Below are positions 14,393 through 21,571 of a DNA stretch of 21,620 bases, one piece after another. The translations under genes and the position numbers were made by a program. The notes below the pieces were generated by a model, which ran no database searches, was not told where the DNA came from, and saw only the letters and a list, made by a program, of their open reading frames with translations. The DNA comes from Dysgonomonas sp. UBA5412 (GTDB lineage Bacteria; Bacteroidota; Bacteroidia; Bacteroidales; Dysgonomonadaceae). The stretch spans positions 105,376-126,995 of the forward strand of contig DHNQ01000009.1 of NCBI GenBank assembly GCA_002409595.1. Reading direction: 5' to 3'. Position 1 is the stretch's first letter. Every line of letters begins with the position of its first letter.

Positions 14393-15691
14393 TTATTCTT
14401 CCTTATACATTTTATTGAACTTGGGACGGATGAATAATCGAAGCGATACATCATAATTGAGGTAACTCCATACCCAGTCGATAAAGATGGAAACTTTGTT
14501 TCTCATGCCCACGATGGATATAATGTGGATAAATAACCACAGCCACCAAGCAAACCATCCTCCGAAACGAAACTTGCCGAGATCGGCTACTGCCGCATTT
14601 CGCCCGATAGTTGCAAGCGAACCTTTGTCAACGTAACTAAATTTAGTCCATTTGTTGGCATCTGATGTTTTATTCAGGTTCTTGGCTAATTGTCTTGCCA
14701 TTTGCAACGCCACTTGTGCCACTTGCGGATGTCCCTTAGGTGTAGAGTCTGAGAGTAGGAGCGATGTATCGCCAATGGCAAATATATTGTCATAGCCGTT
14801 TACCTGATTATATTCGTTTACCGACAGACGTCCACGATTGTAAGAGGTATCGCTCAAACCCTTTATGCTGTTAGGCTTCACTCCGGCTACCCAAAATACA
14901 TTGCGTGAAGATATACGTGTGCCATCGCTTAGCTCGACAGATGGCTTCTCGTATGACTTGACAGATATATCCTGATGTATTATCACTCCCCGTTTAGTCA
15001 AAGCCTTGGCTGCTCCTGCCGATGCATTTTCCGACATACCGGATAATAGGCGAGGGGAGGCGTCTACAAGATGAATATCCATTTTAGAAAAATCTGTTTC
15101 CGGATAATCCTTCGGCAATATTGATTTCTTCATGTCAGCTAATGCGCCCGCAAGTTCTACTCCGGTAGCTCCGCCTCCTACGACCACAAAAGATAATATT
15201 TCTTTTAGATCGTCTTCATTTCGGGCACTTAAAGCTTCTTCGAAACTTAATAGTATTCTGTTTCGTAATAACAAAGATTCTGATACAGACTTCAACGGAA
15301 AGGTGTTTTCTTTCAGGCTGTCATTCCCGAAATAATTAGTATCGCATCCGGTAGCAATTATCAGATAATCATATTTAATGTCTCCGATATTTGTTTTCAC
15401 ATATTTATCCTCCGGTACTACAAGCTGAGCTTCACACATACGGAAATGAAAATTCTTACTCTTCTGAAAATTCTTTCTGTGAGGGTAAGATATCGAACTG
15501 GGTTCGAGTCCGCAAGATGCAACCTGATAGAATAGAGGCTGGAACTGATAATAATTGTTTTTATCAATGAGAACTACCTGAAATTGTTTCTTATTTATTT
15601 TTTTTGCTAACTCTAACCCTGCGAATCCTCCACCAATGATAACCAGACGTTTCATGTCTCCCGGTTCCGGAATGTTTGTTATATAGTTCAT
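14393..15691 (-). CDS. Type II NADH:quinone oxidoreductase (NDH-2)
   Basis: NDH-2 oxidises NADH and reduces membrane quinone without pumping protons. With the start at 15691 the protein is 432 aa. The FAD-binding Rossmann motif IGGGFAGLE is at 19-27, the NADH-binding VGGGATGVELAG at 171-182, FAIGD (flavin contact) at 304-308, and the quinone-site AQVALQ at 325-330. The C-terminus has a hydrophobic, Trp-rich stretch that would attach it to the inner face of the membrane. I preferred the ATG at 15691 over the in-frame ATG at 15727 because the latter lies directly at the end of a terminator-like hairpin (15728-15775) and adds a basic 12-residue tail not expected in the family. rnpB begins about 30 nt downstream of its stop. 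Confidence 0.93.
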   Translation of the reverse strand: MNYITNIPEPGDMKRLVIIGGGFAGLELAKKINKKQFQVVLIDKNNYYQFQPLFYQVASCGLEPSSISYPHRKNFQKSKNFHFRMCEAQLVVPEDKYVKTNIGDIKYDYLIIATGCDTNYFGNDSLKENTFPLKSVSESLLLRNRILLSFEEALSARNEDDLKEILSFVVVGGGATGVELAGALADMKKSILPKDYPETDFSKMDIHLVDASPRLLSGMSENASAGAAKALTKRGVIIHQDISVKSYEKPSVELSDGTRISSRNVFWVAGVKPNSIKGLSDTSYNRGRLSVNEYNQVNGYDNIFAIGDTSLLLSDSTPKGHPQVAQVALQMARQLAKNLNKTSDANKWTKFSYVDKGSLATIGRNAAVADLGKFRFGGWFAWWLWLFIHIISIVGMRNKVSIFIDWVWSYLNYDVSLRLFIRPKFNKMYKEE

Positions 15692-15727
15692 GTCTTTTAA
15701 AGTTTTATGGTTTTTATAAAATAACAT

Positions 15728-15775
15728 ACCACTAACTTAATAGATATACGTAATACATCTATAAGTGTTAGTGGT
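15728..15775 (-). terminator. Hairpin between dedA and ndh, probable terminator
   Basis: ACCACTAAC (15728-15736) is an exact reverse complement of GTTAGTGGT (15767-15775), with a second short pairing TAGAT/ATCTA inside (15741-15745, 15757-15761). On the minus strand the stem is followed by ATGTTATTTTAT, which is T-rich but broken. It probably ends or attenuates the DJ-1-dedA transcript. Confidence 0.6.
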
Positions 15776-15802
15776 AGTAGATATTAAGATAGAATTATCT
15801 TC

Positions 15803-16483
15803 TTATTTTGCCGCGTTAGTTTCTTTACGTGCCTCAAGTTTTGCCTTTACAACTTCATATATGGCAGGAAGGATAGATACTATAACAATGATGATAACCA
15901 CCTTGTCCAAGTTCTTTTCCACCCACTCCATACGTCCTATAAGAGCACCAAGGGCACAAAAAATAGTAACCCATGCTATACCTCCTATAACGTTGTATGA
16001 GAAGAAATGTTTATAACTCATGCGTCCCATACCTGCTACAAATGGAGCAAATGTGCGTACGATAGGAACAAAACGTGCAAGGATAATTGTTTTTCCTCCA
16101 TGTTTTTCGTAAAACTTATTCGTTTTCTCCAGATATTCTTGTTTGAATATTTTAGAGTTTGGGTTGCTGAATAGTTTCTGTCCGAAAAACCTTCCTATTG
16201 TATAATTTGCCGCGTCGCCAATAATGGCTGCCAGAATAAGAATACCAACAAGAAAATAGATGTGAAGCGGATTATCTGGGCGTACTGCAATTGCTCCCGC
16301 CAGAAATAACAAAGAATCTCCGGGCAAGAATGGGGTAACTACCAATCCCGTTTCGCAAAATATAATTAAGAATAGTATGGCATATACCCAAACGCCGTAA
16401 TCCGTTACAAGCATATCCAATGTACCGCCCGTATCTCTCAGAAGATTAAGAAAGAACTGCCAAACTTCGTGCAAAAAATCCAT
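15803..16483 (-). CDS. DedA/VTT-family inner-membrane protein
   Basis: DedA proteins are polytopic inner-membrane proteins linked to lipid scrambling or flipping (undecaprenyl phosphate, phosphatidylethanolamine) and to proton-motive-force homeostasis. The 226-aa protein has the family signature E44-TGLVVTPFLPGD56 and RFVPIVR with R137 and R143. The spacing of these acidic and basic residues equals that of the functional residues E39, D51, R130 and R136 of E. coli DedA homologues. Several hydrophobic segments and a charged C-terminal tail (KAKLEARKETNAAK) complete it. It follows the DJ-1 gene by 81 nt containing a hairpin, on the same strand. The exact substrate cannot be told. Confidence 0.94.
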   Translation of the reverse strand: MDFLHEVWQFFLNLLRDTGGTLDMLVTDYGVWVYAILFLIIFCETGLVVTPFLPGDSLLFLAGAIAVRPDNPLHIYFLVGILILAAIIGDAANYTIGRFFGQKLFSNPNSKIFKQEYLEKTNKFYEKHGGKTIILARFVPIVRTFAPFVAGMGRMSYKHFFSYNVIGGIAWVTIFCALGALIGRMEWVEKNLDKVVIIIVIVSILPAIYEVVKAKLEARKETNAAK

Positions 16484-16523
16484 TTTTAGATTGTGTTATA
16501 ATTTTATGTTCATTATGATGTAA

Positions 16524-16554
16524 GAAATGATGAGGTATAATATCTCATCATTTC
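16524..16554 (-). repeat. Perfect hairpin between the DJ-1 gene and dedA
   Basis: GAAATGATGAG (16524-16534) is an exact reverse complement of CTCATCATTTC (16544-16554). The pairing extends inward by a G-U pair and two A-T pairs to a 3-nt loop, giving a stem of about 14 pairs. On the minus strand only TTACATC follows, with no real U-run, so it may be a weak terminator or a processing and stability element. Confidence 0.7.
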
Positions 16555-16564
16555 AGTTTATTCT

Positions 16565-17107
16565 CTATTTGACTAAAAGTCCGGCTGCAACGACATCACG
16601 TTTTTCTTTCCCTGCCAATTGTTCTACCAGCGACAAGGCAAAGTCGATAGTTAACCCCGGACCTCTGCCGGTGGTGATGTTGCCATCTATAACGACAGCT
16701 TTATCTGTTTCTAATGTAGCTCCTTTCAAATATTTTTCAAAACCCGGATAGCAGGTTGCTTTTTTGCCTTCGAGCAATCCTAATCCTCCCAATACCATAG
16801 GCGATGCACATATAGCTGCTACTTTTTCTCCTTTATTGGCAAAGTCAAGAACCAATTGTTTCATTGCTTCGTGTTCGTTAAACTTTACTGTACCTCCGGG
16901 TAACACTAATATTTCAGCATTACTAAAGTCTGCTTCTTCGAAGAGTAAGTCTGCTTTTACTTCTATCTGGTGGCTGCCTGTTACATGCTTTTCTCCTGTA
17001 AGAGAGACTGATTTTACATTCAGCTCGGCACGGCGTAGAATATCTATCGTAGCCAAGGCTTCGATTTCTTCAAATCCGGTAGTCAGAAATATAAATATTG
17101 TTTTCAT
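16565..17107 (-). CDS. DJ-1/PfpI (YajL-like) family protein
   Basis: This is a member of the DJ-1/PfpI superfamily, which includes deglycase-like, chaperone-like and stress-related proteins. The 180 aa match single-domain family members. The N-terminal FLTTGFEEIEALATIDILRR carries the conserved Glu (E14 or E15) seen as Glu18 in human DJ-1. The nucleophile elbow is AAICASPMVLG with the reactive Cys at C100. The end (TTGRGPGLTIDFALSLVEQL) is also typical of the YajL/DJ-1 group. The gene starts 57 nt after the tonB-like stop and is followed by the hairpin before dedA. The enzymatic activity of the family is debated, so I do not name a substrate. Confidence 0.93.
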   Translation of the reverse strand: MKTIFIFLTTGFEEIEALATIDILRRAELNVKSVSLTGEKHVTGSHQIEVKADLLFEEADFSNAEILVLPGGTVKFNEHEAMKQLVLDFANKGEKVAAICASPMVLGGLGLLEGKKATCYPGFEKYLKGATLETDKAVVIDGNITTGRGPGLTIDFALSLVEQLAGKEKRDVVAAGLLVK

Positions 17108-17164
17108 AAGAGTATATATTTAAATATTTATCAGCTTATTATATAGCAGATGGTTTCGGACTTA

Positions 17165-18031
17165 TTAATTCAAATTGAATTTATAAGTAATCGTTCCCTT
17201 CTGGTTTGTAACGGAAGATACCGTATTGAATCGGGTACGTTTTGCCGCTCTGATCGCTTCACTTCTCAAGTTTGTATTTGGAGTGTTAGTACCTTTGCCT
17301 ATTGTGGCTTCTACTACTTCGCCTTTTGCATTTACCAATATGTCGACTACAACTGTTCCGTAGTCATCCACCGAATAGTTAGGCTTGACCAATCCTCCGC
17401 TACCCAAACTGCGTCCTCCAAGGTCGAACGAACCCCAGCCTCCGATTCCGGAAGTTTTACCATAGCTGGCATTTCCGGTAGGTACACCTTGTGTCCCTTT
17501 GCCTTCTCCTTCGCCACGGCTTCCGCTTCCCGTACCGTTGCCAAACAAACCTGCCATTTGGTTATTGATCTGTCCCTTCTTTGCTGCTTCCTGCTGGGCT
17601 ACACGTTCAGCCTCAGCTTTTTTCCGCTGTTCGGTTGCTTCTTGTTTTTTCTTTTCTTCCGCTTTCTTCTTAGCTTCTTTTATAGCTACCGTTTCCTCAA
17701 AGTCTTGGGTGACGGCTGTTTTCTCTGTGTTGCTGACAGTGGGCTTGGCTTTCACTGTAGTGTTTTCGACCATTGGTATCGGATCTTCAACTACGTTGGG
17801 CGAAGTAGCCTCTTGTGCACCCTCATTGCCGTTTCCTCTGCCAAAAGGTTCGTCGTCGCCTCCTGCATCCGCTACATTACCAAACATAACGGGCACGCCT
17901 TCAAGTTCTTCTGCATGGCGTGCTATTGGCGATGGTTTTAAATAATAAAACAAAAGGAATAGGATGATCAGCAAGTGGAAACTCGCCGTTCCTATGATAC
18001 TTATCATTCTATCTTTTTGTGTTTCCATCAT
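17165..18031 (-). CDS. TonB-family C-terminal domain protein with TolA-like spacer
   Basis: This is a predicted periplasm-spanning energy-transducing protein that passes inner-membrane proton energy to outer-membrane receptors such as SusC. One N-terminal membrane segment at about 10-31 contains Ser17 and His19, like the SxxxH-type anchors of TonB and TolA. A Lys/Glu/Ala-rich helical stretch follows at about 112-152, then a Gly/Ser-rich stretch at about 156-213, and a TonB C-terminal-like fold at about 220-288 (YGTVVVDILVNAKGEVVEA; SEAIRAAKRTRF). The spacer lacks the usual Pro-rich Glu-Pro/Lys-Pro repeats and resembles TolA instead. The start is the first of two adjacent ATGs, 3 nt after the pdxJ stop. 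The gene ends in tandem in-frame stop codons. No exbB/exbD is adjacent. Confidence 0.82.
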   Translation of the reverse strand: MMETQKDRMISIIGTASFHLLIILFLLFYYLKPSPIARHAEELEGVPVMFGNVADAGGDDEPFGRGNGNEGAQEATSPNVVEDPIPMVENTTVKAKPTVSNTEKTAVTQDFEETVAIKEAKKKAEEKKKQEATEQRKKAEAERVAQQEAAKKGQINNQMAGLFGNGTGSGSRGEGEGKGTQGVPTGNASYGKTSGIGGWGSFDLGGRSLGSGGLVKPNYSVDDYGTVVVDILVNAKGEVVEATIGKGTNTPNTNLRSEAIRAAKRTRFNTVSSVTNQKGTITYKFNLN

Positions 18032-18034
18032 TCT

Positions 18035-18766
18035 TTAGTCTAATAGAGTTTTGTCTGTCAGGCAGTTTTTGTATGCCTTGATTGTTTTTTCAAGCCCCAT
18101 ATACAAAGCATCGCTGATGAGTGCATGTCCGATAGATACTTCTTCGAGCCACGGGATGTTTTTGTATATGAAATGTAGGTTTTCTAGACTGAGATCGTGT
18201 CCGGCATTGATTCCCAAACCTAATTTTTTTGCCAGTTGTGCTGCTTCAACAAAGGGAGCGACAGCTGCTTCTTTGTCTTTTGGATACAACGTAGCATAAG
18301 GCTCGGTATATAATTCGATACGGTCTGTGCCCGTTTTTGCTGCTGCTTCTATTATTTTAGGATCTGTGCCTGTAAATATAGAAGTACGGACTCCGGCATT
18401 GCGAAATTCGTCAATCAGATCGGATAATAATTGCTGATTTTCAATTGTATTCCATCCAGCATTTGAGGTCAAAGCATCCGGCTTGTCGGGTACAAGGGTC
18501 ACTTGTGCCGGTCTTATTTTAACTATCATATCCACAAATTTCTGAGTGGGATAGCCTTCAATATTAAATTCTGTCTGTACTCTCGAAACCAGGTCATAAA
18601 CATCTTTATATCTGATATGTCGTTCATCAGGTCGGGGATGAACGGTAATTCCTTCGGCTCCGAATTTTTCGCAATCGAGAGCTACTTTTACTACATCAGG
18701 AATATTGCCTCCACGAGCATTGCGCAATGTGGCTATTTTATTGATATTTACACTTAGTCGGGTCAT
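18035..18766 (-). CDS. pdxJ: Pyridoxine 5'-phosphate synthase PdxJ
   Basis: PdxJ condenses 3-amino-2-oxopropyl phosphate with 1-deoxyxylulose 5-phosphate to form pyridoxine 5'-phosphate, in the deoxyxylulose-dependent vitamin B6 pathway. The 243 aa match the family. The N-terminal LSVNINKIATLRNARGG carries the conserved phosphate and substrate residues, and GITVHPRPDERHI follows. The C-terminal GLGINAGHDLSLENL and VSIGHALISDAL are family landmarks of the TIM barrel. The gene is first in its strand's run, divergent from nadK, and only 3 nt before the tonB-like gene, so the two are almost certainly cotranscribed. Confidence 0.97.
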   Translation of the reverse strand: MTRLSVNINKIATLRNARGGNIPDVVKVALDCEKFGAEGITVHPRPDERHIRYKDVYDLVSRVQTEFNIEGYPTQKFVDMIVKIRPAQVTLVPDKPDALTSNAGWNTIENQQLLSDLIDEFRNAGVRTSIFTGTDPKIIEAAAKTGTDRIELYTEPYATLYPKDKEAAVAPFVEAAQLAKKLGLGINAGHDLSLENLHFIYKNIPWLEEVSIGHALISDALYMGLEKTIKAYKNCLTDKTLLD

Positions 18767-18862
18767 ACAAAATAATTAAAACAAGGGTATCGGTTATCAA
18801 ATACAAAAACTAATTGATTAATAACTTAAATCTTTTTAGCAACTTTGTATGACGATACCTTA

Positions 18863-18870
18863 CAAAGGTA
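18863..18870 (-). promoter_or_regulatory. Possible -7 element for pdxJ-tonB
   Basis: On the minus strand this reads TACCTTTG, an exact TAnnTTTG, placed about 97 nt before the pdxJ ATG. No convincing TTTG lies at the -33 position. It is one half of a dyad: CTTTGTA at 18843-18849 mirrors TACAAAG at 18861-18867, and the other half could be part of the divergent nadK promoter. Confidence 0.4.
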
Positions 18871-18920
18871 ATACGAATTGATGAAATTGTATATATCAGT
18901 TCCAATTTATTAACAGGTTT

Positions 18921-18953
18921 ACCGATTTTTGTCGACACAATCGGTTTTCTTTC
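18921..18953 (+). promoter_or_regulatory. Terminator-like hairpin in the nadK leader
   Basis: ACCGATT (18921-18927) is an exact reverse complement of AATCGGT (18939-18945), and the loop contains the 8-base palindrome TGTCGACA. On the plus strand the stem is followed by TTTTCTTT, like an intrinsic terminator, and the nadK ATG comes about 25 nt later. It could be an attenuator. That is inference. Confidence 0.5.
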
Positions 18954-18969
18954 ATAAAATGATGACATA

Positions 18970-19839
18970 ATGAGAATTGCGATATTTGGGAGCAAACATC
19001 AGAAGAAGGCACAGGTAGAAAAGTTGTTTGAGATATTAAGTGAAAATAAGGCTGAGATATATCTTCAGGAAAAATTTTGTATCTACCTCAAAGAAGAATT
19101 ACACTTGCAGTATGATATTGCAGGAGTGATAAAAGGTGATTCTTTTGATGTTGATTTAGTTGTCAGTATTGGAGGAGACGGTACATTCTTGCGTACGGCA
19201 TCTATTATCGGTAAAAAGAATATTCCTATTTTGGGTATAAACGCCGGACGTCTGGGCTTCTTAGCCGATGTGGGCGAAAAGGATCTGGAAGAGACTTTTG
19301 CTGATGTCTTTTCTGGAAATTATCGTATCGAACATCGTAGTCAGTTGCAACTCTCTACACAGCATAAAGACTATCAGGGTTTTAATTATGCTTTGAATGA
19401 AATTGCGATTTTGAAGCAAGATACTGCATCTATGATAACAGTACATGCCGATATTAATGGCGAATATCTTACTTCTTATGAGGCTGATGGACTTATTGTG
19501 GCTACACCTACGGGTTCTACAGCGTATGCTCTTAGTGTCGGTGGGCCGGTGATTGCTCCTACGGCATCTAATTTTGTTATAGCTGCTGTAGCTCCGCATA
19601 GCTTGAGCAATCGTCCGTTGGTGGTAACAGACGATTGTGTGCTGACGCTCGATGTGGAAAGTCGCAATGGCAGTTTTCTTATTTCGTTGGATGGTCGTTC
19701 GAATACTTTTCTGACAGGAACGAGATTGATTATCAAGAAGGCAGACTTTACTCTAAAAGTAATTAAACGAAAAGAAAATACTTTTTATGACACATTGCGA
19801 AATAAATTGATGTGGGGTATTGATCCTCGTCAGAGTTGA
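18970..19839 (+). CDS. nadK: NAD kinase NadK
   Basis: NadK phosphorylates NAD+ to NADP+ with ATP in the cytosol. The 289-aa protein carries the family motif GGDGT at 68-72, the following NAGRLGFLAD at 91-100, the substrate-binding NE at 143-144, and the conserved TGSTAYALSVGGP at 181-193. The ATG at 18970 gives a normal N-terminus (MRIAIFGSKH). It is divergent from pdxJ and has a leader with a terminator-like hairpin just upstream. It ends 20 nt before a strong bidirectional terminator. Confidence 0.97.
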   Translation: MRIAIFGSKHQKKAQVEKLFEILSENKAEIYLQEKFCIYLKEELHLQYDIAGVIKGDSFDVDLVVSIGGDGTFLRTASIIGKKNIPILGINAGRLGFLADVGEKDLEETFADVFSGNYRIEHRSQLQLSTQHKDYQGFNYALNEIAILKQDTASMITVHADINGEYLTSYEADGLIVATPTGSTAYALSVGGPVIAPTASNFVIAAVAPHSLSNRPLVVTDDCVLTLDVESRNGSFLISLDGRSNTFLTGTRLIIKKADFTLKVIKRKENTFYDTLRNKLMWGIDPRQS

Positions 19840-19858
19840 TCGAAAATAATATAATTAT

Positions 19859-19892
19859 AAAAAAAAGACTGAATTTGATTCAGTCTTTTTTT
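19859..19892. terminator. Bidirectional intrinsic terminator, nadK / DUF4251 gene
   Basis: GACTGAAT (19867-19874) pairs with ATTCAGTC (19878-19885) around TTG. The stem is extended by A and T tracts on either side, so it has a U-run in either direction. It serves the two convergent genes. Confidence 0.92.
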
Positions 19893-19905
19893 ATTTTTTC
19901 TCTTT

Positions 19906-20442
19906 TTAAAGGGATCTGCCTTTAAATACGTTTGAGTCTTCCTCTTCATATAATTGTCCGGTGAAGGTTATTCTGTTTCCACTAAAGTTTGGACTTACGG
20001 TTGCAGTACAATTATTCGTTCCTTTAGCCATTTGGAGCGTCACCGTTGCTGATACGCCGATTCCTATTACAGTCATGGAATAAGTGATGTTACCCTTCTT
20101 GTCAGTTTCCATTTTTACATTTGAGGCATTGCCGTCTACTGTGATACCGCCCATTCCATTTGGACCTGCATAAGGGGAATTGAATGCCATCTGAATAGTT
20201 GCTTTACCATCGTGCATAGAAATGAAGTTCGTGTTTGCATTAACATACGTAAAGCGTCCGTTCTTGAAAATAATACGGTCAGCTTCGAGTACAAATTCTT
20301 TATCATTTAATGCCTTTGCGGCTTTTTCGAACCAGATTTCTTGTTCCAATTCTTCTGCGGCTGCTTGTTCCGGACTTTGTTGTGTTTTACATCCGGTTAA
20401 AGCCATTACAGCCAAGACTGAAAATAATATAATTTTTTTCAT
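19906..20442 (-). CDS. DUF4251-type lipoprotein, function unknown
   Basis: This is a small predicted lipoprotein of 178 aa. The signal peptide ends in LTGC with Cys at residue 18. The mature part matches my memory of the DUF4251 family of Bacteroidales: a short helix (FEKAAKALNDKEFVLEADRI), a beta-rich region around FTYVNANTNFISMHDGKATI and SPYAGPNGMGGITVDG, then MKMETDKKGN-type and terminal strands ending in GQLY. No catalytic motif is visible. It probably sits in the periplasm or outer membrane. It converges with nadK and lies 68 nt downstream of the PfkB kinase on the same strand, but no shared function is evident. No clear promoter was found in the gap. Confidence 0.8.
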   Translation of the reverse strand: MKKIILFSVLAVMALTGCKTQQSPEQAAAEELEQEIWFEKAAKALNDKEFVLEADRIIFKNGRFTYVNANTNFISMHDGKATIQMAFNSPYAGPNGMGGITVDGNASNVKMETDKKGNITYSMTVIGIGVSATVTLQMAKGTNNCTATVSPNFSGNRITFTGQLYEEEDSNVFKGRSL

Positions 20443-20510
20443 GATCTAATTTTTATATACTAAACAAATTAGAATAGTCAATAGTTCTTTTTAGTCTGGC
20501 AGCTTTTTAA

Positions 20511-21491
20511 CTATTTTGATATACGGTTAATCTCTTTTATTATATCGCCCCAATGGTCTTCTTTTATTTTAGCTCCTATTTCCTGTATCACATATGCAGC
20601 AAGTAGCGTGCCTATTTGGGCGCAGATATTCAGATTGTAGTTGTTGATAAGTCCGTAGATAAAACCCGCAGCATACAGATCGCCTGCTCCGGTAGTGTCT
20701 TTGCAATTTACCGATAGAGCTGGGACAAATGTTTTTTCTCCATTCGACTCAACCCACGATCCTTTCGATCCTGTTTTTACAATGGCTATATCAACCTCTT
20801 TAGCCAGATGGGATACTGCTGCTTCCGCATCCATATTCAACAGAGCCTTGGCTTCTTCTTCGTTGGCAAATACAATATCTACATATTGAGGTATGATCTC
20901 CAGCAAAAAGTCACGATTGTCTTCTACTATATTGTAGCTTGCCATATCCAAAATGACTTTTGCTCCTGCTTGTTTTGCCAGAATTATTGCTTTTTTGATC
21001 AGTTCGTGACTTTGTACCAAATAGCCCTCTATATAAAAAAAGTCATATCCAGCAAAGTCACTCCCTTTTAGCTCGTCAGCATTCAATAATGCCGCAGCTC
21101 CAAGATATGTGCCGAATGTACGTTCCCCATCTTTTGATATAAATGTAGAGGCTACACCCGAAGCTTCGTTTACTTCTGTCAGGTGAGACTTAACGTTGTG
21201 CTTTTTCAAGTCGTCTTTATAGTATTGTCCGTAAAAGTCGGAACCGATGCGTCCAAGAAATCCTGTTTCTACTCCAAGACGAGCCAAGCCTATAATAGTA
21301 TTGGATGCGGAACCTCCGGAAACAATATTTTTCTCTAATTTATTAATTTCTGAATTTATTATCTCCAATTTCGAATTATCTATCAATTGCATGCTCCCTT
21401 TAGGTAAGTTTAATATATCCAGTAGATTATCATCCTTTATTATTGCTAATACATCTACAAGGGCATTACCCATTCCCAATACTTTTCTCAT
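20511..21491 (-). CDS. PfkB family carbohydrate/nucleoside kinase (adenosine kinase-like)
   Basis: This is a ribokinase-fold kinase of 326 aa. The N-terminal signature VSGGSASNTIIGLARLG begins at about residue 57, with GGSASNT at 59-65. NEEEAKAL follows N210, and the ATP-site and catalytic motif DTTGAGD is at 265-271 with D271 as the likely base. The N-terminus (VLGMGNALVDVL) and the overall pattern resemble the adenosine-kinase-like and sugar-kinase proteins common in Bacteroidetes. The phosphorylated substrate cannot be read from the sequence; adenosine, fructose or another sugar are possible. It is the last minus-strand gene before the divergent tRNA-Asn. A near-consensus TATCTTTA lies at 21510-21517 on the minus strand but without a clear -33. 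Confidence 0.92.
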   Translation of the reverse strand: MRKVLGMGNALVDVLAIIKDDNLLDILNLPKGSMQLIDNSKLEIINSEINKLEKNIVSGGSASNTIIGLARLGVETGFLGRIGSDFYGQYYKDDLKKHNVKSHLTEVNEASGVASTFISKDGERTFGTYLGAAALLNADELKGSDFAGYDFFYIEGYLVQSHELIKKAIILAKQAGAKVILDMASYNIVEDNRDFLLEIIPQYVDIVFANEEEAKALLNMDAEAAVSHLAKEVDIAIVKTGSKGSWVESNGEKTFVPALSVNCKDTTGAGDLYAAGFIYGLINNYNLNICAQIGTLLAAYVIQEIGAKIKEDHWGDIIKEINRISK

Positions 21492-21516
21492 TTTTCTTAA
21501 ATTTTTGCGTAAAGAT

Positions 21517-21548
21517 ATTGCATAATTCAGAAATAAGGCCTATTTTTG
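21517..21548 (+). promoter_or_regulatory. Bacteroidetes-type promoter for tRNA-Asn
   Basis: TATTTTTG (21541-21548) matches TAnnTTTG exactly, and ATTG (21517-21520) lies 20 nt upstream as a near-consensus -33. The start site would be near 21555, about 17 nt before the tRNA. Confidence 0.7.
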
Positions 21549-21571
21549 CGTCACTTTTGAGAGAAAAACAT

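Noticed and set aside
17150..17941. 263-aa and 148-aa open frames on the plus strand
   Set aside because: They are antisense to the TonB-like gene and reflect its repetitive Lys/Glu and Gly-rich coding.
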